This document shows positions 9,758-18,559 of a stretch of DNA of 64,000 bases, one piece after another. Under the pieces are notes generated by a model, which saw nothing but the letters and a program-made list of their open reading frames with translations, was not told the DNA's origin and searched no databases. This DNA comes from Avispirillum sp959601495. Lineage in GTDB: Bacteria; Bacillota; Clostridia; Oscillospirales; CAG-272. How positions within the stretch are numbered: position 1 is the first letter of the stretch; each line of letters opens with the position of its first letter. The translations under genes and the position numbers were made by a program. The stretch lies in the NCBI GenBank assembly GCA_959601495.1, contig CAUGPT010000004.1:1-64000 (forward strand). The letters run 5' to 3'.

Positions 9758-9850
9758 CTGTACGGAACGCGTTTTCCTATAGACTGCGCGGTTCCCTATA
9801 GAGTACTCGGTTTCTATACGGAACGCGGTTTTCTGTATGCCGCGCGGTCT
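9758..9850. repeat. Five tandem 18-19-bp units
   Basis: Units begin at 9758, 9777, 9796, 9814 and 9833. The first is CTGTACGGAACGCGTTTTC and the fourth CTATACGGAACGCGGTTTT; the pattern is CT(A/G)TA then a GC-rich core then GGTTT. Non-coding, function unknown. Confidence 0.65.
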
Positions 9851-10333
9851 GATAGATCGCTGCGCGCCGACCGTATACGTGCCGGCCGTACACGCTCCGC
9901 TTCCATAAAAGGCAGCGGGTCAGCGTGGGCTGCGGGGCCAGCGTGGACAGTGGGGCAGTGCGGGCGGCGTGGGCGGCGTGGCAAAGGCAGAAACGATATG
10001 ATGACGGCGACTGTGTTTGCGTACGGCACTCCCTCCGACCCGTCTCCCGCCGGTCCGTAATGCCGCTGAGAATACGGCGGTTCTCCGCATATGAGTCATC
10101 CGCCGAATATGATCCCGCCGGGAAGCGGCGAAAAATGTCACAAAAAGGCAATTGAAAAACATCGTATTTCGGCACTCGCAGAATATCATATTATGCAGAA
10201 GCATAAAACATATGTTCTGTGCGGAAATGGAAAGAAATGGGAATTTTGGTACTTTTTGCGGGCATAAAAGCGCAAAAAGACAAAAAATATTACGAAATAG
10301 TTCATAATTTACGATAAAAAATACTAAAATGTA

Positions 10334-10376
10334 TTGCAATTAAAGAGACTGCGGTGTATAATAAAAACACCGCAGT
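10334..10376 (+). promoter_or_regulatory. mraZ promoter with inverted repeat over the -10 box
   Basis: TTGCAA (10334-10339), 17-bp spacer, TATAAT (10357-10362). A perfect 10-bp inverted repeat, ACTGCGGTGT (10348-10357) and ACACCGCAGT (10367-10376), flanks the -10 box, so a bound protein or a hairpin at the 5' end of the transcript is likely. TGGTGGA copies at 10376-10382 and 10408-10414 could be MraZ boxes. Confidence 0.7.
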
Positions 10377-10432
10377 GGTGGAGCGTTGCATAATCATTCC
10401 ATCAAAATGGTGGATAGAAAGGGGGTAATGAC

Positions 10433-10867
10433 ATGGGAGAAAACGGTCTCGTAAGCAATTACACGCATAATCTCGATTCAAAAAACCGCGTTTTCTTTCC
10501 GGCGAAGTTCAGAGAAGAGCTTGGCTCGCCCATCGTCATTACCGTTAACATAGACAAGTGCCTTTCCGCATACTCTATGACGGAGTGGAACAAATTTGTA
10601 GAGAAACTTAAATCTTTGCCTAAAACGCAGGTAAGAAATATCACCCGTGTTTTCTGCGGCAACGCGATAAAAGTTATCCCCGACGGGCAGGGCAGAGTGA
10701 TGCTCAACCGCGAGCTTATAGATTTCGCCGGCATAACCGACAGCGTTACGTTCGTCGGCTGCGGCGACAGAGTAGAGCTGTGGAGCACTGAAAAGAGTCC
10801 TCTCGGCGGACTTGATGAAAACTTTATGGATCAGATCAGCGAAACCATGATCGATCTCGGCATCTGA
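10433..10867 (+). CDS. mraZ: Transcriptional regulator MraZ
   Basis: A 144-residue MraZ protein with two tandem SpoVT/AbrB-like DNA-binding folds, about residues 5-60 and 75-130. The first is marked by HNLDSKNRVFFPAKFREEL and the second by PDGQGRVMLNREL. MraZ proteins bind short direct repeats upstream of their own gene and control the division and cell-wall cluster. A strong SD (AAAGGGGG) lies 7 bp before the start. It is the first gene of the cluster, 3 bp ahead of rsmH. Two TGGTGGA repeats in the leader are candidate autoregulatory sites; this is inference. Confidence 0.95.
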   Translation: MGENGLVSNYTHNLDSKNRVFFPAKFREELGSPIVITVNIDKCLSAYSMTEWNKFVEKLKSLPKTQVRNITRVFCGNAIKVIPDGQGRVMLNRELIDFAGITDSVTFVGCGDRVELWSTEKSPLGGLDENFMDQISETMIDLGI

Positions 10868-10870
10868 TAT

Positions 10871-11809
10871 ATGGAATTCAAACATGTGTCGGTCCTCCTC
10901 AGGGAAAGCGTTGACGCGCTTCTGCCGGAGCGCGGAGGCGTATTCGTGGACTGCACCGCGGGCGGCGGCGGACATTCCGAGGAGATACTCAAAAGGCTGC
11001 CGCCGCACTCAAAGCTCATAAGCCTCGACAGAGACGACAGGGCTATCGAACGCTGCCGCGAACGGCTCGCGCCGTACGGAGCGGCGTCCACTGTAATAAA
11101 AACAAATTATTCCGAACTGGCTCAGGTCCTGGACGCATTGGAGATCGAAGCCATAAACGGGATACTGTGGGATCTGGGTGTATCCTCCGTTCAGCTTGAT
11201 GAGGCGGAGCGCGGCTTCTCCTACTCCTGCGACGCTCCTCTCGATATGAGGATGGATCGCAGCGGCGGCAGGACCGCGGCTGATATAGTCAACACATACA
11301 GCGAGGATGAACTTCGGCGGGTCATCAGAGACTGGGGAGAAGAGGCGTTTGCTTCCCGCATAGCGGCTGCCATAGTCGAAAAGAGATGCTCCGCTCCCAT
11401 TGAGACCACATCGCAGCTTGCGGACATTGTGGCGTCCGACATTCCCGCGGCGGCGCGCAGAAAAGAAAAGCAGCATCCCGCAAAGCGTACTTTTCAGGCT
11501 ATCCGCATCGAGGTAAACGACGAGCTTACCATCATAGAGCCGTCGCTCGAGGCGGCAATATCGCGCCTGGCGCCCGGCGGCAGAGCGGCTGTCATAACAT
11601 TCCACTCGCTTGAAGACAGGATAGTCAAAAACACCTTCAAACGGCTTGAAAATCCGTGCACCTGTCCTCCGGACTTTCCGGTCTGCATATGCGGCAAAAA
11701 GCCCGTTGTAAAGCTTATAACGAGAAAACCGATCCTCCCGTCGCAGGAGGAACTTGAGGACAATCCCCGCGCGAGAAGCGCAAAACTCAGAGTGTGCGAA
11801 AAGCTCTGA
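10871..11809 (+). CDS. rsmH: 16S rRNA (cytosine(1402)-N4)-methyltransferase
   Basis: A 312-residue RsmH (MraW) enzyme that methylates N4 of C1402 in 16S rRNA using S-adenosylmethionine. The SAM-binding region is VFVDCTAGGGGHSEEIL near residues 24-40, and LWDLGVSSVQLDEAERGFSY is the family signature. The C-terminal part contains FHSLEDRIVKNTF and a small cysteine cluster (CTCPPDFPVCICGKKP). The length is normal for the family. It begins 3 bp after the mraZ stop codon, has no strong SD of its own and is presumably translated by coupling to mraZ. Confidence 0.96.
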   Translation: MEFKHVSVLLRESVDALLPERGGVFVDCTAGGGGHSEEILKRLPPHSKLISLDRDDRAIERCRERLAPYGAASTVIKTNYSELAQVLDALEIEAINGILWDLGVSSVQLDEAERGFSYSCDAPLDMRMDRSGGRTAADIVNTYSEDELRRVIRDWGEEAFASRIAAAIVEKRCSAPIETTSQLADIVASDIPAAARRKEKQHPAKRTFQAIRIEVNDELTIIEPSLEAAISRLAPGGRAAVITFHSLEDRIVKNTFKRLENPCTCPPDFPVCICGKKPVVKLITRKPILPSQEELEDNPRARSAKLRVCEKL

Positions 11810-11869
11810 AGACCTGCCGGTCTTAAAACGGCACAGAGGAAGTAGTATTGAAAGGAACGGTCAGAACTC

Positions 11870-12829
11870 ATGTCAAGCGCAGAAGTAAGAGCAACCACGA
11901 CGGCGGAGAATCCGCTTTGTCAGAGACTGCAAACTAAATTCAGCGGTCGCGGTATCGCATCCGAAGGCATCGGTACCCGTTCTGCGGGAGAAAACCGTTC
12001 CAAAAATGACAATAAATATGTAAATCGCGCAAAAGCAGCCGCAAATCCCTTTGAGGATACGGCAAGATTCGTGCCCGCATCCGCAAAAGGCAGCGTTGCG
12101 TATTCCGCGCCTACGGCGAAATTCGAGCGCGTCGGCGCATCCGCCGCAAGACAGAGTGCCGCTCATACCGCGACAATGCAGCAGTCCGCGCAGAGAAGAG
12201 TCGCGGCGGCAGAGGTCACAACTCCTTTTGCTTCCGGCGCATATGCGGCGGCATATGCAAGAGCTGCGGAGATACGCCGCAGAGCATATGACGGCAGCGA
12301 GGCAAGAATGAGTGCTCAGCGTGAGGCGGAGCGCAGAGCAGCTGCGAAAAAGCACGTCACCTCACCCATCGCGTGGTTCAAGGCTCTTCATTCCGATTTA
12401 AAGACCTCGGCACGCGATGAGGTCAAAGTCGATAACGTTCACGTTTCAAAGGGAATAATCATTGCCATCGTGCTGTTTGCGGTGGTCGTAATGATGATAA
12501 TATTCAGCTTTTCGCAGATAAGCCAGTTCAAGAGCGAAATATCCGATCTGGAGTCTCAGCGCAGCGCGCTTTGCGAAGAGATAGACAAGCTGTCTCTCAG
12601 CGTCGATCTTAAAAACGACGTTCGCGAGATAGAGCGTGCCGCTACCGAGGACATAGGAATGGTCAAGAGCAATCAGGTGGAGTCAAAGTACATAAGCCTG
12701 TCCGAGGGCGAGCGCGTTGAGGTCATATCCGAAAACGCCGACAGCGCGGAGAGTGATTACGGCATATTCGGCACGGTCATGTCCGCGTTCGGCAGAAACT
12801 GGGATAACCTCATGGACTATATAAAATAA
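11870..12829 (+). CDS. ftsL: FtsL-like septum protein with long N-terminal extension
   Basis: A 319-residue bitopic membrane protein in the ftsL position of the cluster. Residues 1-190 are low-complexity, rich in Ala, Arg, Ser and Gly and predicted cytoplasmic and disordered. One transmembrane segment follows near 199-220 (IIIAIVLFAVVVMMIIFSF), then a short coiled coil (about 224-255, FKSEISDLESQRSALCEEID), the usual FtsL core. FtsL with DivIB and FtsB-like proteins activates septal FtsW and the penicillin-binding protein. Usual FtsL is about 100-130 residues, so the extension is unusual. An SD (GAAAGGA) precedes the start. The call rests on position and topology because FtsL sequences diverge strongly. 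Confidence 0.75.
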   Translation: MSSAEVRATTTAENPLCQRLQTKFSGRGIASEGIGTRSAGENRSKNDNKYVNRAKAAANPFEDTARFVPASAKGSVAYSAPTAKFERVGASAARQSAAHTATMQQSAQRRVAAAEVTTPFASGAYAAAYARAAEIRRRAYDGSEARMSAQREAERRAAAKKHVTSPIAWFKALHSDLKTSARDEVKVDNVHVSKGIIIAIVLFAVVVMMIIFSFSQISQFKSEISDLESQRSALCEEIDKLSLSVDLKNDVREIERAATEDIGMVKSNQVESKYISLSEGERVEVISENADSAESDYGIFGTVMSAFGRNWDNLMDYIK

Positions 12830-13195
12830 GACAATTTAAGGTATGGCTGCCGCGGGTGCCGCGGCAGCACCGTTTTACTTATACAAGCAAAGCGGATATC
12901 AGCTCGCCATCATAAAAAGATGACGGGCTTTTTGCGAATTTCGGGCATTCGGCAAAATATGCGCTTCTTCGGCATGGGACAGGCATTGCGCGGCCGACAC
13001 TTTGTAAAACGCCGTCGGCGCCAAAAGGCAAAACGCGCTCCGACAGCCGGAGAGAATGCGCTCACACGTCAATTGCTGCGGGCGATGATCCGGAAAAGAG
13101 CGAAAATCAAAGTATCATAAACACATAAGCGGCGGCATAATATCAAAAGGACAAATTCGTCGCCGCGCTCACAGTGACGGAAAGGAAGAAATACA
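12830..13195. other. Intergenic region between ftsL and spoVD
   Basis: It holds a GC-rich hairpin, GCTGCCGCGG (12846-12855) with CCGCGGCAGC (12859-12868), followed by ACCGTTTT, which may act as a partial terminator. The rest shows no gene or clear promoter. Confidence 0.5.
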
Positions 13196-15655
13196 GTGGC
13201 GGAAAAGAGAAAGAGAATAAGCAGAAAAACAGCGCTGCGCTCAAACATTATAATACTGTTTTTCGCCGCAGTGGCTGTTGTCATCGCCTGCCGTCTGGCG
13301 TATCTCCAGATATACGAGTACGATTACTACAAAGAAAAGGTAATGAGCGAGATCACCGTGGAAACGAAGGTCAATCCCGAGCGGGGCACCATCTACGATT
13401 CCGGCGGCGGCATTCTTGCCACGAACTCTACAGTATACCTTTGCTTCATATCTCCGCAGGATATAATCGACGCTATGGCAAAGTCCGAGGAGGATGAAAA
13501 TGACAGCGGCATATATGCATGGGCTGCCTCCGACGGAAGTCAGTACAGTGTGAAGATGGACGAACTCATATCGCGCTTTATGGCGGACACTCTCGGCGTT
13601 GACTTTGACGATGTAATGAAAAAGACCGCCAAAAAGGGCAGACGCTATGAGGAGATAGCCGATAAGATAAGTGAAAAGGATGCGAAAAAAATAAGAAAGT
13701 TTATAGACGACTATAAGCTTACTACCCAGATATATCTGCGCGCGGGCACTATCCGCTACTATCCCTCCGGAGATCTTGCAAGCCATGTGATAGGCTTTAC
13801 CAACTCCGACGGTGTCGGCATATACGGACTTGAAGCATACTACAACAATCTGCTTGAGGGCACGGGCGGCCGATATGTCACGGCGCAGGACGCGCTTTCA
13901 AACGACATGGACTTCAAGTACGAAACGTACGTTGACGCCGAAAACGGCAGAAATCTTACAACCACGATAGACCCGTATATCCAGTACGAGCTTGAAAATC
14001 AGCTGGAGCTTACCCTCAGAGAAAATCAGGCGGCAAACAGAGTTACGGGAATCGCAATGAACGTTAAAACGGGCGGCATTCTGGCAATGGCGACCGCGCC
14101 GTCCTTTGACTGCAATGACCCGTATCAGCTTGATACCGACTCCAAAGCAAAGCTTGAAGAATATGCTTCGTCTGAGGACAGGGAGACAGACGCAAAAAAT
14201 CTTGCTAAAAAGAAGCTTAAAAGCGAGCTTACGAACGTAAACGAGGAAAGCGACGAGTTTGCAGCCGAGCTTGAGTCGTACTACCGCGAGAACCGAGAGG
14301 AGTACTACAAGCAGGCGTACAGCAATAAGTATTTCGACCTTTTGTTCGAAATGTGGAAAAATAAAGCCATCACCGAGCTTTACGAGCCCGGCTCCACGTC
14401 AAAAATCCTCACGACCGCAATGGTCTTTCAGGAAAACGTTGTCAAAGAGACAGACAGCTTTACCTGTACCGGCGCGCTTAAGATAGACGGCTATCCGAAA
14501 CCCATACACTGCCACAAGGCGGGCGGACACGGCACTGTCACATACCGCCGCGGTCTGCAGCAGTCATGCAACCCCACGCTTATGCAGGCGGCTTTCAGAC
14601 TGGGAAGAGAAAAGTTCTACGACTATTTCCTTTCTTTCGGCTACGGCGATGTGACTGGAATCGATCTGCCCAACGAAGCAAAGAGCTACTATCACACTTA
14701 CGATAACTTTTCAAATGTCTCCCTTGCGGTATATTCGTTCGGACAGACATACAAAACGACGCCCATTCAGCAGCTTACAGCCATATGCTCCGTCGCTAAC
14801 GGCGGATATCTTGTAACGCCGCATTTGCTCAGTGAGGTTACCGACAGCGACGGTACGGTTCTCGATACCTACGGCACAAAGGTGAAAAGGCAGGTGGTCA
14901 GCACCGATGTTTGCAAGAATATCGCCGATATTCTCGAAGAAGGCGTTGCAACGGACGGCGGCGCGAGAAACGCATATGTAATGGGCTACAAGGTGGCTGC
15001 CAAAACAGGCACGTCAGAAAAAATAGATACAAAGGACGCAAGCGGACAGACAACGCTGCGCATCGGCTCATGCGCTGCGTTCGCTCCTGCGGACGATCCC
15101 GAGATTGCCGTTATTATGGTTGTCGACGAGCCTATGGGCGGCAGTGTCTACGGAAGCGTGGTCGCTGCTCCCTACGTTTCGCAGTTTCTTTCCGATGTGC
15201 TGCCTTATATGGGATACGAGCCGCAGTATACGGACGAAGAGCTTGAAAACGTCGAGCTCAGCGTTCGCGACTACACGGGCTTTGACATTGACGGCGCAAA
15301 ACTTGATATAGCAAACAAGGGTATACGCGCGGTGACCGTAGGAAACGGCGGCACCGTAACGGCACAGATCCCCGCCGCGGGCGCAACGCTTATGAAGGAC
15401 GGCGGCAAGATCATACTGTATACCGGCGGCGAGACACCCAAGGATACGATCGAAGTTCCCGACGTTACCGGCAAGACCGCGGAGGCGGCAAACAGAATGA
15501 TCACAAACGCGGGTCTCAACCTGAGCGTCAGCGGAACGACAAGCAACCAGGATGCGACCGTTTCCACCCAGACACCCGCGGCGGGGACCAAGGTCCCCGA
15601 GGGAAGCGTTGTGGAGATAACCATGCGCGTTACGAGCGGCGTTGCCGACGATTGA
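13196..15655 (+). CDS. spoVD: Penicillin-binding protein (transpeptidase) of the SpoVD/PBP2B type
   Basis: An 819-residue class B penicillin-binding protein that cross-links septal or spore-cortex peptidoglycan. It has one N-terminal transmembrane segment (about 17-37), a dimerisation domain, and a transpeptidase domain with SxxK as STSK (in YEPGSTSKILTT), SxN as SCN (QQSCNPTLMQ) and KTG (VAAKTGTSEK). A PASTA domain lies at about residues 750-811 (VEVPDVTGKTAEAAN onward), after a less clear PASTA-like stretch near 690-745. A charged insert of about 80 residues precedes the STSK motif where related proteins are shorter. The start is GTG at 13196, after AAAGGAAG. Whether it serves vegetative division (PBP2B) or sporulation (SpoVD) cannot be decided; only one such gene is in the cluster. 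Confidence 0.9.
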   Translation: MAEKRKRISRKTALRSNIIILFFAAVAVVIACRLAYLQIYEYDYYKEKVMSEITVETKVNPERGTIYDSGGGILATNSTVYLCFISPQDIIDAMAKSEEDENDSGIYAWAASDGSQYSVKMDELISRFMADTLGVDFDDVMKKTAKKGRRYEEIADKISEKDAKKIRKFIDDYKLTTQIYLRAGTIRYYPSGDLASHVIGFTNSDGVGIYGLEAYYNNLLEGTGGRYVTAQDALSNDMDFKYETYVDAENGRNLTTTIDPYIQYELENQLELTLRENQAANRVTGIAMNVKTGGILAMATAPSFDCNDPYQLDTDSKAKLEEYASSEDRETDAKNLAKKKLKSELTNVNEESDEFAAELESYYRENREEYYKQAYSNKYFDLLFEMWKNKAITELYEPGSTSKILTTAMVFQENVVKETDSFTCTGALKIDGYPKPIHCHKAGGHGTVTYRRGLQQSCNPTLMQAAFRLGREKFYDYFLSFGYGDVTGIDLPNEAKSYYHTYDNFSNVSLAVYSFGQTYKTTPIQQLTAICSVANGGYLVTPHLLSEVTDSDGTVLDTYGTKVKRQVVSTDVCKNIADILEEGVATDGGARNAYVMGYKVAAKTGTSEKIDTKDASGQTTLRIGSCAAFAPADDPEIAVIMVVDEPMGGSVYGSVVAAPYVSQFLSDVLPYMGYEPQYTDEELENVELSVRDYTGFDIDGAKLDIANKGIRAVTVGNGGTVTAQIPAAGATLMKDGGKIILYTGGETPKDTIEVPDVTGKTAEAANRMITNAGLNLSVSGTTSNQDATVSTQTPAAGTKVPEGSVVEITMRVTSGVADD

Positions 15656-15671
15656 CGAAAATACTGCGGGC

Positions 15672-15715
15672 AAATGCCCTCCGGAAGTTCAAAGATAATC
15701 TTTCGGAGGGCATTT
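15672..15715 (+). promoter_or_regulatory. Hairpin sequestering the murE ribosome-binding site
   Basis: A 16-bp stem, 15672-15687 with 15700-15715, with one G-T wobble and a 12-nt loop. The right arm contains the murE SD (GGAGGG, 15705-15710) and ends at the base before the ATG. It starts 16 nt after the spoVD stop codon. Confidence 0.7.
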
Positions 15716-17176
15716 ATGCAATTGACTAAATTACTTGACGGGATCGGCTGTGCATTCGACGAAATAAAGGCGGACGCGGAAATATCGACGCCGGTCACAG
15801 ACTCAAGAGAAGCCGTGGACGGCAGCCTGTTCGTATGCATAAAAGGCAGCTGCAGAAACGGTGCCGATTACATAGAAGAAGCCGTGAAAAACGGCGCCGC
15901 CGCATACGTTACCGAGAAAGATATGCAATTGCCGAAATCCGATCTTGGCGGCGCTGTTCATATTGTGACGGACGATACACGGCTTTGCGCCGCGGCGGTG
16001 TGGAACAACTATTACGGCAGACCCGCAAAGGATATGCGGCTGTACGGCATAACGGGCACAAACGGCAAGACATCCACCGCGGAGTTTCTTGAGTCCGTAC
16101 TCCGCTGTTCGGGCAGAAAGTGCGGCATAATTGGCACTCTCGGATGCAGGGCTTGCGGCGAGAGGATCGAAAACTCACGCGCGGAGGTCAGCGACACTCC
16201 CGCCGCCATGACGACTCCGGACCCCAAATATTTGTACGGCGCGCTGGCGCATATGAAAAGCCTCGGTATCACAGACGTTGTGATGGAGGTGTCGAGCCAT
16301 GCGCTTTTGCAGAAGAAAACCGCGCCGCTTGATTTCGAATGGGGCATATTTACAAATCTTTCTCCGGAGCATCTTGATACGCACGGCACGATGGAAAACT
16401 ATTTTGCAGCAAAAGCGTCACTGTTCGAACACTGCCGCCATGCTCTTGTGAACGCCGACGATCCGTGGGCGTCAAGGGTGAGCGGCATTCGCGCGGGAGC
16501 GTGGCTTGCGCACAATGTGCACTGCGGTCTTGACGGGGTATCGTATACTCTCGGCTATGCGGGCAAAAGTCTTAACATAAGAACGCGGGTGGCGGGATCA
16601 TATACCGTGTACAACACAATGTTTACCGCGGTGTGCGCGCTTGAAGCGGGCATTGAGCCGTATGCCGTGGAAGAGGGAATTGCCGCAGTTAAAAGCGTTT
16701 GCGGCAGAACGGAGCTTATAGCGGACCGCGCCTCTTACGGTATCGATGTTATAATTGACTACGCCCATACACCCGATGCCATGAGAGCGGCGCTGTCGGG
16801 ACTTCGCCGCAAGGGTGGGTACCTTACGGTTGTGTTCGGCTGCGGCGGCGACAGGGACAGCGAAAAGCGTCCGCTTATGGGGCGCGCCGCGTATGAAATG
16901 TGCGACAGAGTAATAGTCACATCAGACAACCCGCGAACGGAAGACCGCGGGAAGATCATAGACGATATACTGAGAGGCATACCCGACGGCGGCTGCGCCG
17001 TTATCCCCGACAGACGCTCGGCAATAGCGTACGCCATTGAGTCGGCGCGCCCGGGGGAGACCGTTGCTCTCATGGGCAAAGGGCATGAAAACTACGAAAC
17101 GGACGCAGAGGGAAAGCACAGCTTCAGCGAGCGCGATATATGCCGCGATGTGCTGAGGCGCAAGTTCGGCAGATGA
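15716..17176 (+). CDS. murE: UDP-MurNAc-tripeptide synthetase, meso-diaminopimelate-adding
   Basis: A 486-residue Mur ligase that adds the third amino acid to UDP-MurNAc-L-Ala-D-Glu in the cytoplasm. The ATP loop is YGITGTNGKTSTAEFL near residues 108-123. The C-terminal motif DNPR (VTSDNPRTED) is the signature for meso-diaminopimelate as substrate rather than lysine. The central domain has the DVVMEVSSHAL segment. The start at 15716 is chosen because GGAGGG lies 5 bp upstream and the N-terminus then matches the family; a longer frame start at 15674 has no SD. The SD lies within a long hairpin, so translation is likely coupled to or gated by spoVD translation. Confidence 0.95.
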   Translation: MQLTKLLDGIGCAFDEIKADAEISTPVTDSREAVDGSLFVCIKGSCRNGADYIEEAVKNGAAAYVTEKDMQLPKSDLGGAVHIVTDDTRLCAAAVWNNYYGRPAKDMRLYGITGTNGKTSTAEFLESVLRCSGRKCGIIGTLGCRACGERIENSRAEVSDTPAAMTTPDPKYLYGALAHMKSLGITDVVMEVSSHALLQKKTAPLDFEWGIFTNLSPEHLDTHGTMENYFAAKASLFEHCRHALVNADDPWASRVSGIRAGAWLAHNVHCGLDGVSYTLGYAGKSLNIRTRVAGSYTVYNTMFTAVCALEAGIEPYAVEEGIAAVKSVCGRTELIADRASYGIDVIIDYAHTPDAMRAALSGLRRKGGYLTVVFGCGGDRDSEKRPLMGRAAYEMCDRVIVTSDNPRTEDRGKIIDDILRGIPDGGCAVIPDRRSAIAYAIESARPGETVALMGKGHENYETDAEGKHSFSERDICRDVLRRKFGR

Positions 17177-17180
17177 TGCC

Positions 17181-17265
17181 GGATGTACCCGACTGCGCGG
17201 TAAAGCCGATTCTTTTGATGAATACAGAGCTGCGTAAATGCTGCGGGATATACCCGACTGCGCGG
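17181..17265. repeat. Direct 20-bp repeat between murE and mraY
   Basis: GGATGTACCCGACTGCGCGG at 17181-17200 recurs at 17246-17265 with one difference, 65 bp apart. The surrounding 290 bp have no supported gene. Confidence 0.6.
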
Positions 17266-17390
17266 CGGTGCCGACTGCCGTGCGCTTTATCTGCGTGCCG
17301 CATTCGGCAAGCCGAGAACGACCGTTTTCGCTGCGGGACGCGGCGAGCGGGAAAGAGACGGCGGGTACGGCGCAAATATGCGATTAATTG

Positions 17391-17419
17391 TTGACCGACG
17401 ACATAAACAGTGATATAAT
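17391..17419 (+). promoter_or_regulatory. Sigma-A promoter before mraY
   Basis: TTGACC (17391-17396), 17-bp spacer, TATAAT (17414-17419). It shows that the second half of the cluster can be transcribed separately. Confidence 0.85.
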
Positions 17420-17469
17420 TATATAAGCTATAATTTTATTAAGATGACTGAAACAGGCAGGAGAAACAT

Positions 17470-18465
17470 ATGCAGTATCCCGTAATGTACGCCGTCGGCA
17501 CGGTGCTGACCTTTATAATAACGGTTCTTGCGGAGCGCAAGCTGATACCGGTGCTCGCCTCCAAAAAAATGGGGCAGAAGATTTTGGAGATCGGTCCGCG
17601 CTGGCATAAGAACAAAGAGGGTACCCCCACCATGGGCGGCCTTGCGTTTATAGCCGCATCGTGCATAACCGGCGCGGCAATGTGCGTATATATCGGCGTC
17701 ATGCGCGGCGCGGCTGCCGCGGCTCCGCTCATAATGACCCTCGCCATGGCGCTGGCATCCGGACTCATCGGCATGATAGACGACAGAGCAAAGCTTCGCA
17801 AAAAGCGCAACGAGGGACTTACCGCGCCGCAGAAATTCCTTTTGCAGCTTGTCCTTTCGGGGCTGTATCTTCTCGGTATGAGGCTTATAGGCGCCATAAA
17901 TACGTCCATGCGCATACCGTTTACAGGCATTCATCTTGAACTCGGCATATTCTATTACATCATCGCGCTGCTTCTTCTCTGCGGAGTGATGAACAGCGTA
18001 AACCTTACGGACGGCATTGACGGCCTTGCCTCGTCTGTCACGAGCGTTGTTGCTCTGTTTTTCGGCGCGGCGGCGTTCTTTACGGGCAAAACTGACCCGT
18101 CTCTCGCGGCGGTCTCCGCACTTATGCTCGGCAGCTGCACGGGATTTCTTGTGTACAACGCATATCCCGCAAGAGTTTTCATGGGCGACACGGGCTCGCT
18201 GTTCCTCGGCGGACTTGTGGTCGGCGCGGCATTTCTTGCCGATAATCCGCTTATAGTTATCATCTGCGGCCTTGTCTATATCTGCGAGACCGCGTCGGAT
18301 ATCCTTCAGGTTGGATATTTCAAGCTGACCCACGGCAAACGCCTTTTCAAAATGGCGCCCATACACCATCATTTTGAGCAGTGCGGCTGGAGCGAAAGAA
18401 AGATCGTGGCGGTCTTTACCGTCGCGACGGTGCTGTTTTGCGCCGCGGCGTGGTTCGGGCTTTGA
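17470..18465 (+). CDS. mraY: Phospho-MurNAc-pentapeptide transferase
   Basis: A 331-residue polytopic membrane enzyme that transfers phospho-MurNAc-pentapeptide to undecaprenyl phosphate, forming lipid I. Signature segments are GTPTMGGL near residue 50, the catalytic acidic region MIDDRAKLRKKRNEGL near 98-113, MNSVNLTDGIDGLA near 175, the FMGDTGSLFLGG Mg2+ site and the C-terminal PIHHHFEQCGWSE. The length is typical. An SD (AGGAG) precedes the ATG at 17470. It follows its own promoter. murF, usually next to mraY, is absent here. Confidence 0.96.
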   Translation: MQYPVMYAVGTVLTFIITVLAERKLIPVLASKKMGQKILEIGPRWHKNKEGTPTMGGLAFIAASCITGAAMCVYIGVMRGAAAAAPLIMTLAMALASGLIGMIDDRAKLRKKRNEGLTAPQKFLLQLVLSGLYLLGMRLIGAINTSMRIPFTGIHLELGIFYYIIALLLLCGVMNSVNLTDGIDGLASSVTSVVALFFGAAAFFTGKTDPSLAAVSALMLGSCTGFLVYNAYPARVFMGDTGSLFLGGLVVGAAFLADNPLIVIICGLVYICETASDILQVGYFKLTHGKRLFKMAPIHHHFEQCGWSERKIVAVFTVATVLFCAAAWFGL

Positions 18466-18559
18466 CAGAGATACGAGTATTATCTCTCGGTATGTGATCG
18501 GCAAATAGAATATTTTTTAACAGATCTGCCCTGATAAATGCGGAAAGGAGCGCGGCAAA

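Larger units (their letters stand above)
9443..10432. other. Long divergent intergenic region
   Basis: About 990 bp. From the left it holds the glutamine synthetase leader and promoter (9461-9627), an AT-rich stretch, a five-unit tandem repeat (9758-9850), a GC-rich stretch without a credible gene, an AT-rich block (10160-10330) and the mraZ promoter. Short open frames here are not supported by SD sites or recognisable motifs. Confidence 0.6.
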
